A stretch of 64,000 bases of DNA. Origin: an uncultured Nonlabens sp. GTDB lineage: Bacteria > Bacteroidota > Bacteroidia > Flavobacteriales > Flavobacteriaceae. Position 1 is the stretch's first letter; each line of letters starts with the position of its first letter. The stretch spans positions 1-64,000 of the forward strand of contig NZ_CANLXZ010000006.1 in NCBI RefSeq assembly GCF_947495285.1, given 5' to 3'. The notes under the pieces were generated by a model. That model made no database searches. It was given only the letters and a program-made list of their open reading frames with translations, and was not told where the DNA came from. A program made the position numbers and the translations under genes. This document shows positions 53,867 to 62,962 of this stretch, in pieces.

Positions 53867-54415
53867 ATGAAAAAAGTAATAGCGTTAATTGCCATAATAA
53901 TAGTACTAGCTAGTTGCTCAAAGGATCAAGATCCATTTGAATGGAATAAAGATCGTGTAGGTCACCTAACTAAAAATATGAAGGTATTTCAATTAGATAG
54001 TATTTATGCTAACGACAGTATTGTGAGAGCTATCAAAGGAGATGAATTTAGTAACGGCGCAAATCAAATTGAAATTTTTGAAAAAGGTGGAGCGCATTTA
54101 TTAACCCTTACCCCTAGTGAGGCTCTAGATAGCACGGCTACCATTGAAAACATAATCATACGCGATGAGCGTTTCACCACTTTAAAAGGTATCAATAAAA
54201 ACAGTACGTATAATGAAATAAGTACTGCATATAAGATAAGTAGTGTAGATAATATGATCGACGATGCTGTAGTATGGGTAAATGAAGAAAATTTTTATTT
54301 CACCATATCTAAAGACGATTTACCTACCGATGTGAAGTTTGACATTAGCGCTTCTATTGAAAAAACAATGATTCCAGAAGACACAAAGCCACTTTATATG
54401 TTTGTGTCTTGGTAA
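53867..54415 (+). CDS. Lipoprotein of unknown function
   Basis: A 182-residue lipoprotein (lipobox IIVLASCSK, C17). The mature part starts DPFEWNKDRVGHLTKNMKVF and consists of beta and helix segments with no known motif. It lies 97 bases after the HerA-like gene and 11 bases before the hydrolase gene, probably cotranscribed with the latter. Confidence 0.65.
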   Translation: MKKVIALIAIIIVLASCSKDQDPFEWNKDRVGHLTKNMKVFQLDSIYANDSIVRAIKGDEFSNGANQIEIFEKGGAHLLTLTPSEALDSTATIENIIIRDERFTTLKGINKNSTYNEISTAYKISSVDNMIDDAVVWVNEENFYFTISKDDLPTDVKFDISASIEKTMIPEDTKPLYMFVSW

Positions 54416-54426
54416 TTTAAATACAC

Positions 54427-55269
54427 ATGAAAAAAACACTTCAAAAAGCCATACCTAAACTGTATGGCTTTTATTTTAATACGATTCACTTATTTTCTAA
54501 AGAAAAGGCAGCAAATCTAGCGCTCAAAGTATTCAGCATACCTAGAAGAGGTAAAATCACAGAACAGCAAGAAGAATTTCTCAGTACTGCACGAACGCAA
54601 CAAATCGCGTTTGAAGATGGTCTATTTCAGGTCTATCATTGGAAAGGCAGCGGTACTACCGTATTATTAAATCATGGCTGGGAATCTAACGCCTGTAGAT
54701 GGAAATACCTTATTGAACCTTTACAGAAACTAGACTATAACATTATCGCTATAGACGCACCTGCACACGGCGCATCTGATGGTAAATTATTTACCGCTGT
54801 AAAATATTCTAAAGTTATTACAACAGTAATTGATTTATACGAGCCTAAAATAATAATCGCACATAGCGTAGGCGCAATGGCTACTATTTATCAAGAATCA
54901 AATCATCCCCATGAATTTATTGATAAGTTAGTTTTATTAGGCAGCCCGAATAAACTAGAAGTTATTATGCGCGGTTATCAAAACATAACTAGCTTCAACA
55001 ACTCTGTTTATGGTAGTTTAAACAACTTACTTAAAAGCACTTTTGGCTTTCTAATAGAAGATTTTGTAACTGCAGATTTTGCAGAAAACATTCAAATTCC
55101 TTCCTTAATTATACATAATCCGCAGGATGTGATTGTACCTTATGCTGCAATGGATGAAATAGCAGCAAAAATGCCTAACGCCAGTACTTACACATCTCAA
55201 ACTGGCGGTCATAGCCTCTACACTCCAGAGGTTATCAAAGAGGTTTTAAAATTCTTAGCAACACCTTAA
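54427..55269 (+). CDS. Alpha/beta hydrolase
   Basis: A 280-residue alpha/beta-fold enzyme: oxyanion region LLNHGWESNACRW, nucleophile serine in IIAHSVGAMA (about residue 155), probable Asp in IIHNPQDVIVPY, and catalytic His near GGHSLYTPEV. There is no signal peptide, so it is cytoplasmic. The substrate is unknown. The upstream lipoprotein ends 11 bases before it. Confidence 0.82.
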   Translation: MKKTLQKAIPKLYGFYFNTIHLFSKEKAANLALKVFSIPRRGKITEQQEEFLSTARTQQIAFEDGLFQVYHWKGSGTTVLLNHGWESNACRWKYLIEPLQKLDYNIIAIDAPAHGASDGKLFTAVKYSKVITTVIDLYEPKIIIAHSVGAMATIYQESNHPHEFIDKLVLLGSPNKLEVIMRGYQNITSFNNSVYGSLNNLLKSTFGFLIEDFVTADFAENIQIPSLIIHNPQDVIVPYAAMDEIAAKMPNASTYTSQTGGHSLYTPEVIKEVLKFLATP

Positions 55270-55394
55270 GAATATTATTATGAACCTATAATGATGCGTT
55301 ACTTACCAGATTAATTATAAATTCATTAAACCTAGATATTAAAAATAACAACTATAAAAACCCTAACCATGTCATTAAGAAATAACCGACACTT

Positions 55395-56417
55395 ATGACC
55401 GATCAGATTGCTACCACTAAGATACGACAGCTATTCATCCTGTTAATTATAATAGGTATTCTATTCTTGATAGGCATGGAATTGCTCCCTTATTTAGGAG
55501 GTGTTTTAGGTGCTGTTACTTTATTTATTTTACTCTCACCACTTCAAGAGAAACTTGAAAAAAGAAAATGGAAACCTGCACTAGCCGCAACGCTTCTTAT
55601 GTTCTTATCATTTGTGATTATTCTATTACCTATTGCAGGAATAGGATTGATGCTTACTTCTAAAGTAAAGACAGCTATACAGAACAGTACAGCTATAACC
55701 GACACTATAAAATCAGAGATTTCCAAAACTGAAGAGCTAGTAGGAATGAATATTTCTGAAAACATAAATTCTAGTGAAGTAAGTACATGGATATCCCAAA
55801 ACATTCAAGATCTCGCAAACTCTAGCCTTACCGTAACTATATCTGTAGGGATTATGTTCTTTTTATTATACTTCATGTTAACAGAGCGCAAAAAATGGCT
55901 CGCAACCGCCTTAGTTTATTTGCCACTTAAAGAAGAAAACACAAAGAACATAGGTAAAGAAAGTATAGATCTAGTAAAATCAAACGCCATAGGCATACCA
56001 CTTGTAGCCTTACTTCAAGGTGTTGTTGCCTTGATAGGTTACTTCATATTCGGCGTGGATAATCCTTTCTTTTGGTTTGTTGTTACCATAATAGGTAGTA
56101 TGATTCCATTTGTAGGAACAGCTTTAGGAATATTACCGGTGTGTATTTTATTATTCTCACAAGGAGACACCACCGCTGCAATAGGAATTCTTATTTATGG
56201 CGCCGTGGTTGTAGGCTCCACAGATAATTTATTTAGACTGGTTGTGCAAAAACGCCTAGCCGACGTACATCCACTCGTCACACTTATAGGTGTAATAGTC
56301 GGTGTGCCTCTATTCGGTTTTATAGGGCTTATATTTGGACCTTTATTAGTAAGTTTGTTTTTACTACTCGTAAAAATTTACAAAAATGAATATGGTAAAC
56401 AAGGTAAGAAGATATAG
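55395..56417 (+). CDS. AI-2E family transporter (YhhQ/PerM-like permease)
   Basis: A 340-residue membrane protein: N-terminal helices, then a soluble domain (about residues 95-150) and the conserved C-terminal block (PLVALLQGVVALIGYFIFG, GSMIPFVGTALGILPVCILL, VVQKRLADVHPLVTLIGVIV). The family name is historical; substrates vary. No autoinducer gene is adjacent. The preceding short frame (MSLRNNRHL) ends on the start codon and may be a leader, but this is weak. Confidence 0.82.
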   Translation: MTDQIATTKIRQLFILLIIIGILFLIGMELLPYLGGVLGAVTLFILLSPLQEKLEKRKWKPALAATLLMFLSFVIILLPIAGIGLMLTSKVKTAIQNSTAITDTIKSEISKTEELVGMNISENINSSEVSTWISQNIQDLANSSLTVTISVGIMFFLLYFMLTERKKWLATALVYLPLKEENTKNIGKESIDLVKSNAIGIPLVALLQGVVALIGYFIFGVDNPFFWFVVTIIGSMIPFVGTALGILPVCILLFSQGDTTAAIGILIYGAVVVGSTDNLFRLVVQKRLADVHPLVTLIGVIVGVPLFGFIGLIFGPLLVSLFLLLVKIYKNEYGKQGKKI

Positions 56418-56479
56418 TCTTGTTAATTGAGTAGATTTATTTTTTAAGATTCCGTATTTTTAACCCAAATTAAAATTGA

Positions 56480-57022
56480 ATGAGCAAAGTATTTAAACTT
56501 CAAGATAAAATAGACGAAACTTACATTGAACAACGCAAATTGTTCATTTGGGGAATGGTAGATGATAAAACAGCAAGACACTGTGTGGATAGATTGTTAT
56601 ACCTAGATTCTTTAAGTAATGAAGAAATCACTTTTGTAATTAATAGTCCAGGTGGTTATGTAACTGCTGGTTTTTCTATTTATGACACGATGCAAGAAAT
56701 TAAAAGCCCTGTAAGCACCGTATGTAGTGGTCTTGCTGCATCTATGGGCTCTTTACTTCTTTCTGGCGGTACTAAAGGACGTCGCATGATTCAAAAACAC
56801 GGTCGTGTAATGATACACCAGCCTAGTGGTGGTGCTCGTGGTACCAGTGCAGACATTGAAATCACTGCAAACGAGATTCTTAAAACCAAAGAATTAAGTG
56901 CTCAAATTCTTGCAGACAACTGCGGACAGACTTTTGAAAAAGTGATGAAAGATTTTAACCGTGATTACTGGCTAGGTGCTGATGAAGCTCTAGCATACGG
57001 AATCGTGGATGGTATTTTATAA
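56480..57022 (+). CDS. ClpP-family serine peptidase
   Basis: A 180-residue protein with the ClpP core: FVINSPGGYVTAGFSIYDTM, the catalytic Ser in CSGLAASMGSLLL, the catalytic His in VMIHQPSGG and an Asp in FNRDYWLGADEALAYGIVDG. It lacks a propeptide. Genomes of this group often have more than one ClpP-type gene, so this may be a ClpP paralogue; no clpX lies beside it. Confidence 0.85.
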   Translation: MSKVFKLQDKIDETYIEQRKLFIWGMVDDKTARHCVDRLLYLDSLSNEEITFVINSPGGYVTAGFSIYDTMQEIKSPVSTVCSGLAASMGSLLLSGGTKGRRMIQKHGRVMIHQPSGGARGTSADIEITANEILKTKELSAQILADNCGQTFEKVMKDFNRDYWLGADEALAYGIVDGIL

Positions 57023-57042
57023 ATAACATAACACATTTATTC

Positions 57043-57075
57043 AAAAAGCCAGCTTATCTTTAAGCTGGCTTTTTA
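57043..57075 (+). terminator. Terminator after the ClpP-family gene
   Basis: A perfect 14-bp stem (57043-57056 with 57061-57074) with a TCTT loop and flanking A/T tracts. Confidence 0.85.
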
Positions 57076-57086
57076 ATTTCATAAAA

Positions 57087-57296
57087 ATGGTTAGAGATTA
57101 CTTAAACGCTTACTTTAGAACAATTTCATTTATCTTTTTAATCTTGTTGGGTATTTATGCAATACTTACTATAGGTTCAGAAGAATACTTAAAATCATTT
57201 GTCACTTCTTTTTCATACACCTTACTGCCAGTTGTAGTAGGTAATATTCCCATCGCCTGGCTTTATTATTACATCCATAAAAAATCAACTCAATGA
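57087..57296 (+). CDS. Small two-helix membrane protein
   Basis: A 69-residue protein with two hydrophobic helices (about residues 11-29 and 40-61) and a basic C terminus (YYIHKKSTQ). It shares four bases (ATGA) with the VOC gene start, so it is translationally coupled. No family is recognised. Confidence 0.65.
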   Translation: MVRDYLNAYFRTISFIFLILLGIYAILTIGSEEYLKSFVTSFSYTLLPVVVGNIPIAWLYYYIHKKSTQ

Positions 57297-57709
57297 AACT
57301 AACTCCTTTTCACCTAGCTATTCCTGTTAAAGAAATCACCACCACACGTGCGTTTTATCGCGATACATTAGGTTGTAAAGAAGGACGCAGTTCTGACCAC
57401 TGGGTAGACTTTGATTTCTTTGGTCATCAACTAGTTATACATGTGACAGAAGAGGCTCAAAAAGCAGCCATTAATGCCGTAGATGGTAAGGCCGTTCCTG
57501 TTCCACATTTTGGTGTCGTTCTAGAATGGGATATTTTTGACGCTTTCGCGAAAGCGGTAAAAGAAAAAGGAATCAAATTTATAATTGAGCCGTACATAAG
57601 ATTTGAAGGACTGCCAGGCGAGCAAGCCACTATGTTCTTTCAAGACCCAAGCGGAAATTCATTAGAATTTAAGTCTTTTAAGGACTTTGATCAAATATTT
57701 GCATCATGA
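57293..57709 (+). CDS. VOC family (glyoxalase-fold) protein
   Basis: A 138-residue protein with two beta-alpha-beta-beta-beta modules: TPFHLAIPVKEITTTRAFYR, then ATMFFQDPSGNSLEFKSF. These metal-binding folds cover glyoxalases, dioxygenases and resistance proteins; the substrate is unknown. Residues 84-88 (AFAKA) come from a palindrome copy. Both ends overlap the neighbours by four bases (ATGA), so the three genes form a tightly coupled operon. Confidence 0.8.
   Translation: MKLTPFHLAIPVKEITTTRAFYRDTLGCKEGRSSDHWVDFDFFGHQLVIHVTEEAQKAAINAVDGKAVPVPHFGVVLEWDIFDAFAKAVKEKGIKFIIEPYIRFEGLPGEQATMFFQDPSGNSLEFKSFKDFDQIFAS
57542..57555. repeat. Palindrome copy 10, inside the VOC gene
   Basis: A perfect core extended to 16 bp, read as AFAKA. 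Confidence 0.9.
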
Positions 57710-58122
57710 GACTATTTAGAAAAAAAATAAATTTACCTGACAAAGATTACACACTAGAAACGGTAGAACAGACTACTGTCGCAGATGTGGATGACGCGAT
57801 AGAAAAAGAAGAAAGTATTACTTCTACTATTGCAAATTCTGGCTTTTTAAAAAAATATGCCCAGCTAGGTAAGATCATGTTTATGATGATCAAAGATTAT
57901 CGTAAAGGTATTTATACGAACATCCCATGGTTTACCATTGCTGCCATTACTACAGGATTATTATATGTATTTAGCCCCATAGACCTTATCCCAGATTTTA
58001 TTCCAGGATTAGGATTTATAGATGACCTAACCGTACTTTCCTTTGTAACCGGATGGATCGAGACCGACTTACATAGATATCTAGATTGGAAGTTGAAGGA
58101 GAAGGCTTATTTAGAGGATTAG
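57706..58122 (+). CDS. YkvA family (DUF1232) membrane protein
   Basis: A 138-residue protein with the DUF1232 signature FSPIDLIPDFIPGLGFIDDL (about residues 87-106) and one to two membrane segments around it, with a charged N-terminal tail. The family is found widely and has no defined role. It is coupled to the VOC gene. Confidence 0.82.
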   Translation: MRLFRKKINLPDKDYTLETVEQTTVADVDDAIEKEESITSTIANSGFLKKYAQLGKIMFMMIKDYRKGIYTNIPWFTIAAITTGLLYVFSPIDLIPDFIPGLGFIDDLTVLSFVTGWIETDLHRYLDWKLKEKAYLED

Positions 58123-58144
58123 AACACTGTCAATTCTAAAGAAT

Positions 58145-59374
58145 TTATTCTTTAATTTTTATTTCATCTAATAATTTAAAAACGATCTGTTTTGAATCAT
58201 TTAATGGAATCACAAATTTTCCATTGGAATCAATTACTCCATATTGATTAGACTCTTTTACGAAACCAAGTGATAGAGGATATATACTGCTTTTGAGTTT
58301 ATAAAATGAATGATCTGGCGACTCTTCATTTTGAAAGACTGACAAGGAATCAAATCTATAATCTGTTAATTGCTTCCCAGCAGAATCAAAAACCGCCCAT
58401 TTACTATCCTTTTTAAATCCTATAATTCCCTCGAATTCTCTTATAAAGGTAGTGTGTTCAAAAGGAATTAAAACCTTGCCTTGTAAATCAATTAATCCCC
58501 ACTTTTTATTTTTTATTGTAGCTGCAACATTCAAATGGGGATACATTAAACCAATATCATCGGATTCAAAAATAATTTCTCCTTTACTATTTAGGAAACC
58601 AACCTTGCCATTCTCTTTCCAAAAGACAGTAAATTGCTTAATGTAAAACGGACTGATCAGTTTAAACTGAGGTTTGATTACTTCGAATCCTTTTTTATCT
58701 ATGAAGCCGTATAAATTATCAACACGAATTTTTGCTTTGTTAAAATAATATTCCCCAAATGCGGTATATTTTAAATCAGTTATAAAACTTCCATCTGTCC
58801 TTATTAATGCGTAGTGGCTGTCTTTGCCAACTAAAAGAGTATCTTGTCCTAGCTTTTTAAAAGAACTGAATTCTGGTTCCAGAATTACATCTCCATTCAA
58901 ATCATAAATACCATGTACTTGTGTGGGATTATAGGAAACACTGTAACGTCCTTTATTTATTTTTCCAAACTTCCTTTTACTAACTAAAAGTTTATCTTTT
59001 AAAAGATTTATACTTTTAAAATGTAGAGGCAAAATCAATCTGTCATTTTTACCTACTACACCATAAATATCATCCCAATAATATTCGCCTTCATTTCTGA
59101 CTTTGTAAAGCGAATCATTCAGGATGTAAACCTTATGGTATTTAATAGGTAGCACAATATTATTTTTCCCATCAATTACACCTACTTTTTTATTTAAACA
59201 GACAACACCATTACCCTTATAAAAATCTTTGGCATAATTATATTGAGGAGTTATAACCACACTATCCCCTAATTTGTAGCCATATACACCTTGCTCTTGA
59301 AAAGACTTCAGATCTTGTGATAAACAACTTATACCGCTAAAACAGAACAGGAAAATTATTAGAGAATTAGTCAT
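58145..59374 (-). CDS. WG-repeat protein
   Basis: A 409-residue protein with a signal peptide (FSGISCLSQD) and a run of WG-type repeats, each about 30-50 residues with the pattern G-x-I/V-D-x-x-G or KWGLIDLQGKVLIPFE, KWAVFDSAGKQLTDYRF, YGVIDSNGKFVIPL. WG repeats are common in Bacteroidota surface or periplasmic proteins. The predicted location is periplasmic or outer surface; the ligand is unknown. Confidence 0.8.
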   Translation of the reverse strand: MTNSLIIFLFCFSGISCLSQDLKSFQEQGVYGYKLGDSVVITPQYNYAKDFYKGNGVVCLNKKVGVIDGKNNIVLPIKYHKVYILNDSLYKVRNEGEYYWDDIYGVVGKNDRLILPLHFKSINLLKDKLLVSKRKFGKINKGRYSVSYNPTQVHGIYDLNGDVILEPEFSSFKKLGQDTLLVGKDSHYALIRTDGSFITDLKYTAFGEYYFNKAKIRVDNLYGFIDKKGFEVIKPQFKLISPFYIKQFTVFWKENGKVGFLNSKGEIIFESDDIGLMYPHLNVAATIKNKKWGLIDLQGKVLIPFEHTTFIREFEGIIGFKKDSKWAVFDSAGKQLTDYRFDSLSVFQNEESPDHSFYKLKSSIYPLSLGFVKESNQYGVIDSNGKFVIPLNDSKQIVFKLLDEIKIKE

Positions 59375-59405
59375 TAGTTTACACCTAAGAATCTATTAAT
59401 ACTTT

Positions 59406-61046
59406 TTACTTAGAAGAGTAAACCAATTCCCCATTACTGTAAGTAGCACTAACTTTCAAATTAGGAACTTGCTCTATAGCAACTTCCATTAAATCTTGAT
59501 CTAACATAATAAAGTCAGCTGCTTTTCCTATTTCTAGACTTCCTTTTTCATTTTCTTCAAAATTAGAATAAGCTGCCCAAATGGTCATACCTCTTAAAGC
59601 TTCTTCTCTAGAAAGAGCCTGGTCTGCACAGAAACCATTTTCTGGAAAACCGCTGGTATCTTTTCTTGCAACTGCGGCATAAAAGGTCAAAAACGGATTT
59701 ACCTGCTCCACAGGGTAATCAGTACCTAGAGCTAGCATATTAGACATTCCTAATAGCTTCTTATAAGCATAAGCTCCTTGAATGCGCTCTTCTCCTACTC
59801 TATCTTGCGCCCAATACATATCGCTAGTCGCATGAGTAGGCTGCACCGACGGAAGTATATTTTCTGTATCAAAAAACTCAAAATCTGCTGGATCAACGAT
59901 TTGAGCGTGTTCTACTCTCCATCTTCTATCTTTTTTATCGCTAAGTAATTCTTTATAGTTTTTTAAAACCACATAATTAGCACTATCACCTATCGCATGG
60001 GTGTTCATCTGGTAGTCTGTAGCGGCAATACGCTCTGCAATACCTCTAAAATCTTTTACACTACTCAATAAAGCTCCATAATGATCGTGTTTATCTGAAT
60101 AGGATTCTTTCATCGCAGCACCGCGACTACCTAGAGCGCCGTCTGCATAGAACTTTACAGACCTTACATTTAGGTGATTTGTTTTTACGATTCCCTTTTC
60201 AAGGTAGTAATCAAGGTTTTCTGGTGTGTTGCTTATCATCGCATAGATCTTCATTTTTAAAGTTCCATCTTGTTGTAGGCTATCTATAAGTTCTATGGTA
60301 GAACGCATTAAACCAGCGTCATCTACCGTAGTAATTCCATAACCGAAGTTGATCTCCTGAGCATCCATTAAAGATTTAATAGACTCTTTGATAGTTTCTG
60401 CAGGGAAAACCGCTTCTACAAGTTCCATAGGATTGTCCACTAAAATTCCAGTCAACTTCCCTTCTTTAATTTCAATAGCACCACCGAATGGATCTGTATC
60501 CACAGTAATACCAGCTAATTTCAAAGCGGCATCGTTTGCAATCATTGCATGACCATCTATTCTTGTTAAGGCAACTGGAATGTCTGGAAATAATTCATTA
60601 AGCTTTTCATTAGTAGGAAATTCTTTTACATCCCAATCATTTTGATCCCAGCCGCGTCCTATAATAAAACTTTTGCTATTCTTCTCTTGAAAATTTACAA
60701 CCTCTTGTATCACCTCATCATAGCTAGACGTACCGACTAGATCTACACGCTGTAATTGCTGCCCTAGACCATAAAAATGACAGTGCGCATCAATTAAACC
60801 AGGATAAATAAACTTACCAGAAGCATCTATAGTTTTAGCAGCCTTTAAGTTTTGAGCTTTTAAATCTTCCTGACTACCTATAAAAACTACTTTACCATCT
60901 TTTACTGCCATAGCAGTTGCCGTGGAGAAGTCTTTATTTACAGTATAAATTTGAGCATTTTTAATAATGAGGTCTGCTGTATTTTGTTCTTTCTCTTGAC
61001 AAGAAATAATCAACACAAGCGCTAGTAAGGAGAGGATTTTTTTCAT
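59406..61046 (-). CDS. Amidohydrolase lipoprotein (YtcJ-like)
   Basis: A 546-residue lipoprotein; the ATG at 61046 begins the signal peptide, with lipobox LIISCQ. The amidohydrolase fold has LIDAHCHFYGLG (metal ligands), IGRGWDQND, DGALGSRGAAM, MNTHAIGDSA and VQPTHATSDMYWA. The YtcJ-like group acts on amide or cyclic bonds; the substrate is unknown. Its neighbours are a WG-repeat gene and the barrel gene, but a terminator and a palindrome separate it from the latter. Confidence 0.83.
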   Translation of the reverse strand: MKKILSLLALVLIISCQEKEQNTADLIIKNAQIYTVNKDFSTATAMAVKDGKVVFIGSQEDLKAQNLKAAKTIDASGKFIYPGLIDAHCHFYGLGQQLQRVDLVGTSSYDEVIQEVVNFQEKNSKSFIIGRGWDQNDWDVKEFPTNEKLNELFPDIPVALTRIDGHAMIANDAALKLAGITVDTDPFGGAIEIKEGKLTGILVDNPMELVEAVFPAETIKESIKSLMDAQEINFGYGITTVDDAGLMRSTIELIDSLQQDGTLKMKIYAMISNTPENLDYYLEKGIVKTNHLNVRSVKFYADGALGSRGAAMKESYSDKHDHYGALLSSVKDFRGIAERIAATDYQMNTHAIGDSANYVVLKNYKELLSDKKDRRWRVEHAQIVDPADFEFFDTENILPSVQPTHATSDMYWAQDRVGEERIQGAYAYKKLLGMSNMLALGTDYPVEQVNPFLTFYAAVARKDTSGFPENGFCADQALSREEALRGMTIWAAYSNFEENEKGSLEIGKAADFIMLDQDLMEVAIEQVPNLKVSATYSNGELVYSSK

Positions 61047-61131
61047 GATGTGAAAATAAGTCACAGAAACTATTAAAACAATTAATTATTACAGCTTATA
61101 TCCATACTGATATTGATATTTTTTAATCATA

Positions 61132-61164
61132 AAAAAACTCACTCAAAAGTTAATTGAGTGAGTC
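61132..61164 (-). terminator. Terminator of the barrel gene
   Basis: A perfect 10-bp stem (61138-61147 with 61155-61164) whose left A tract reads as U tract on the - strand. Confidence 0.75.
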
Positions 61165-61189
61165 CTGTAATTGAATGAGTTTACTAGTC

Positions 61190-61223
61190 TTTTAATTCCG
61201 CTTTCGCGAAAGCGGAATTAAAA
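61190..61223. repeat. Palindrome copy 11, the longest at 34 bp
   Basis: A perfect 34-bp inverted repeat around the core 61200-61213, immediately downstream of the barrel gene's stop. Arms continue TTCC outward as TTTTAA and its mirror. It could extrude as a cruciform or act as an additional RNA hairpin. Confidence 0.95.
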
Positions 61224-61228
61224 CAATT

Positions 61229-62956
61229 TTAAAAATCAAATTTATAAACTGCTCCACCCATAATCTGTAAATTTTGAACTGGGTAGTCCAGGTAATATTC
61301 ATAATTACCACCGGTGAGATTCTGACCTCTTAAAAAGGCAGTTAACTTAGGATTGATTTTATAGTTAGCGTCTAGGTTAAGATCTACAAAAGAATCAAGA
61401 GTCTCTGCTCCGACTCCATTTCTGAAGGCATCTCTCTCACCTACAAAGTAAAGTGTCGCGCCTATATTCCATTTTTCATTGATCTTATAGCTCCCGACAA
61501 GGTCTGCAGTGAATTCGGGCAAATGAGAAGCTACGTTATTAAAAGCTTCTCCTTCTGAAACGTCATAACTGAAACCAGTCGCATTTAAGCTAAGGTTAAA
61601 TGCGGTATTCACATCATAACTTAATGTAGCACCATAAAGTGTGGTATTTAAATTTGCATATTGTGTGTAGAAGACGTTTCCATATTCATAAGCTTCTAGA
61701 CCTGTTGTTGTGATTGCTCCTACTCCTTTATTATAAAAAGACTTGCTCTCTTCTATTTTATAACCACCGAATACTTTGTACCCAAAGTTTTCAGATATTT
61801 TACCTTTAAAACCTAATTGAGCATCTAATAACCTGCTAGTAGGTATCACGTCTATTGCTGGTGCTAGAAAGACGTTTTCTCCAGCAAATTGCTGTAATGA
61901 ATTCATATCTAGACCACCACCTAAAGTAACATAAGGAATGAATTTTTCTTCTACTACGATATAACTCGCTACCACATCTGGATAAACATATACATCACTT
62001 TCTGATGCTTCACTGTTATTAAGATAGTTAACCGTCGCACCTAATTTTACTTTATAATTATCTCCATAAAGGTTGATCGCTGGATTTAATCCTGCTTTTA
62101 AATACGTGTACTGGTCTGCCGCTGGAATTAAACCTTGAGTATCAAAACTACCGCTCAAGTAATCTAGTTCTACACCTAGTGCAACCTCTGTATCTAAAAT
62201 GTCAAAACCTAATTGAGGCTGTGCCTTAAAGCGTATCTCACTACCATCATTGCTCGATGTAGTACCGGTAAAGTTTACATCTACACGTTTAAAAATACCG
62301 TCAAAGAAGGTTGCTTTACCGCCTAAAGCATAAGATAGGTAGTTAAAGGCAACGTCTGTATCTTCTGTCAGTAGGTTAAGTCCATTTTCATAATCTCCAT
62401 ACCAGTTTGCTGTCTGGTATCTAGCACCTGCTGTGATTCCCCAATTCATGTCTCTAGTGCGTTTTCCATAAGAAACATCTAGTGAGGTGTCCGAGAAAGA
62501 ATCGTCTGCTATGGATTCTTCTATTCCTCCTTGAGAAGAGTTGTGATTAAAGAAAACCCCAATATCACTGTCTCTATCTAACTCAAAGTTAACTGCAAAT
62601 TCACCTAATACATTAATGTAATTACCTAACCCTAAACGTGCATAGTTCTTAAAGTACTTAGCCTTTTGGGTGGGCTTTAATCTAGACAGACCAGTTTTGG
62701 CCGGTGTAAATGTACTAGCTACAGGAATAGAGAAAATACTATAAGTAACTGGTTTCTTTTTAATCTTAGTTGTATCGCTAAAACTTGGGTTACTCTTTAC
62801 TTTAAAAGCATCACTTATGGTAGGGTCATAGGCTTTTACTACCGTAATCGTACCACCGTTTAAACGATCTTCCTCTTCTTGTGTAGTTTGTGCAGTAGCG
62901 ATAGTGGCTGTTAACGCGACTATTGCTAGTGATATATATTTTATACTGAAATTCAT
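61229..62956 (-). CDS. TonB-dependent-receptor-like outer-membrane beta-barrel
   Basis: A 575-residue protein with a signal peptide (ending IATAQTT), an N-terminal segment about 90 residues long, and a barrel of repeating strands (ARLGLGNYINVLGEFAVNFE, KVKLGATVNYLNN, WNIGATLYFVGERDAF) ending at GGAVYKFDF. No plug domain or TonB box was clearly seen, so it may be a reduced TonB-dependent barrel. It starts six bases after the stop of the TPR gene and is probably cotranscribed with it. Confidence 0.75.
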   Translation of the reverse strand: MNFSIKYISLAIVALTATIATAQTTQEEEDRLNGGTITVVKAYDPTISDAFKVKSNPSFSDTTKIKKKPVTYSIFSIPVASTFTPAKTGLSRLKPTQKAKYFKNYARLGLGNYINVLGEFAVNFELDRDSDIGVFFNHNSSQGGIEESIADDSFSDTSLDVSYGKRTRDMNWGITAGARYQTANWYGDYENGLNLLTEDTDVAFNYLSYALGGKATFFDGIFKRVDVNFTGTTSSNDGSEIRFKAQPQLGFDILDTEVALGVELDYLSGSFDTQGLIPAADQYTYLKAGLNPAINLYGDNYKVKLGATVNYLNNSEASESDVYVYPDVVASYIVVEEKFIPYVTLGGGLDMNSLQQFAGENVFLAPAIDVIPTSRLLDAQLGFKGKISENFGYKVFGGYKIEESKSFYNKGVGAITTTGLEAYEYGNVFYTQYANLNTTLYGATLSYDVNTAFNLSLNATGFSYDVSEGEAFNNVASHLPEFTADLVGSYKINEKWNIGATLYFVGERDAFRNGVGAETLDSFVDLNLDANYKINPKLTAFLRGQNLTGGNYEYYLDYPVQNLQIMGGAVYKFDF

Positions 62957-62962
62957 TTTTTA

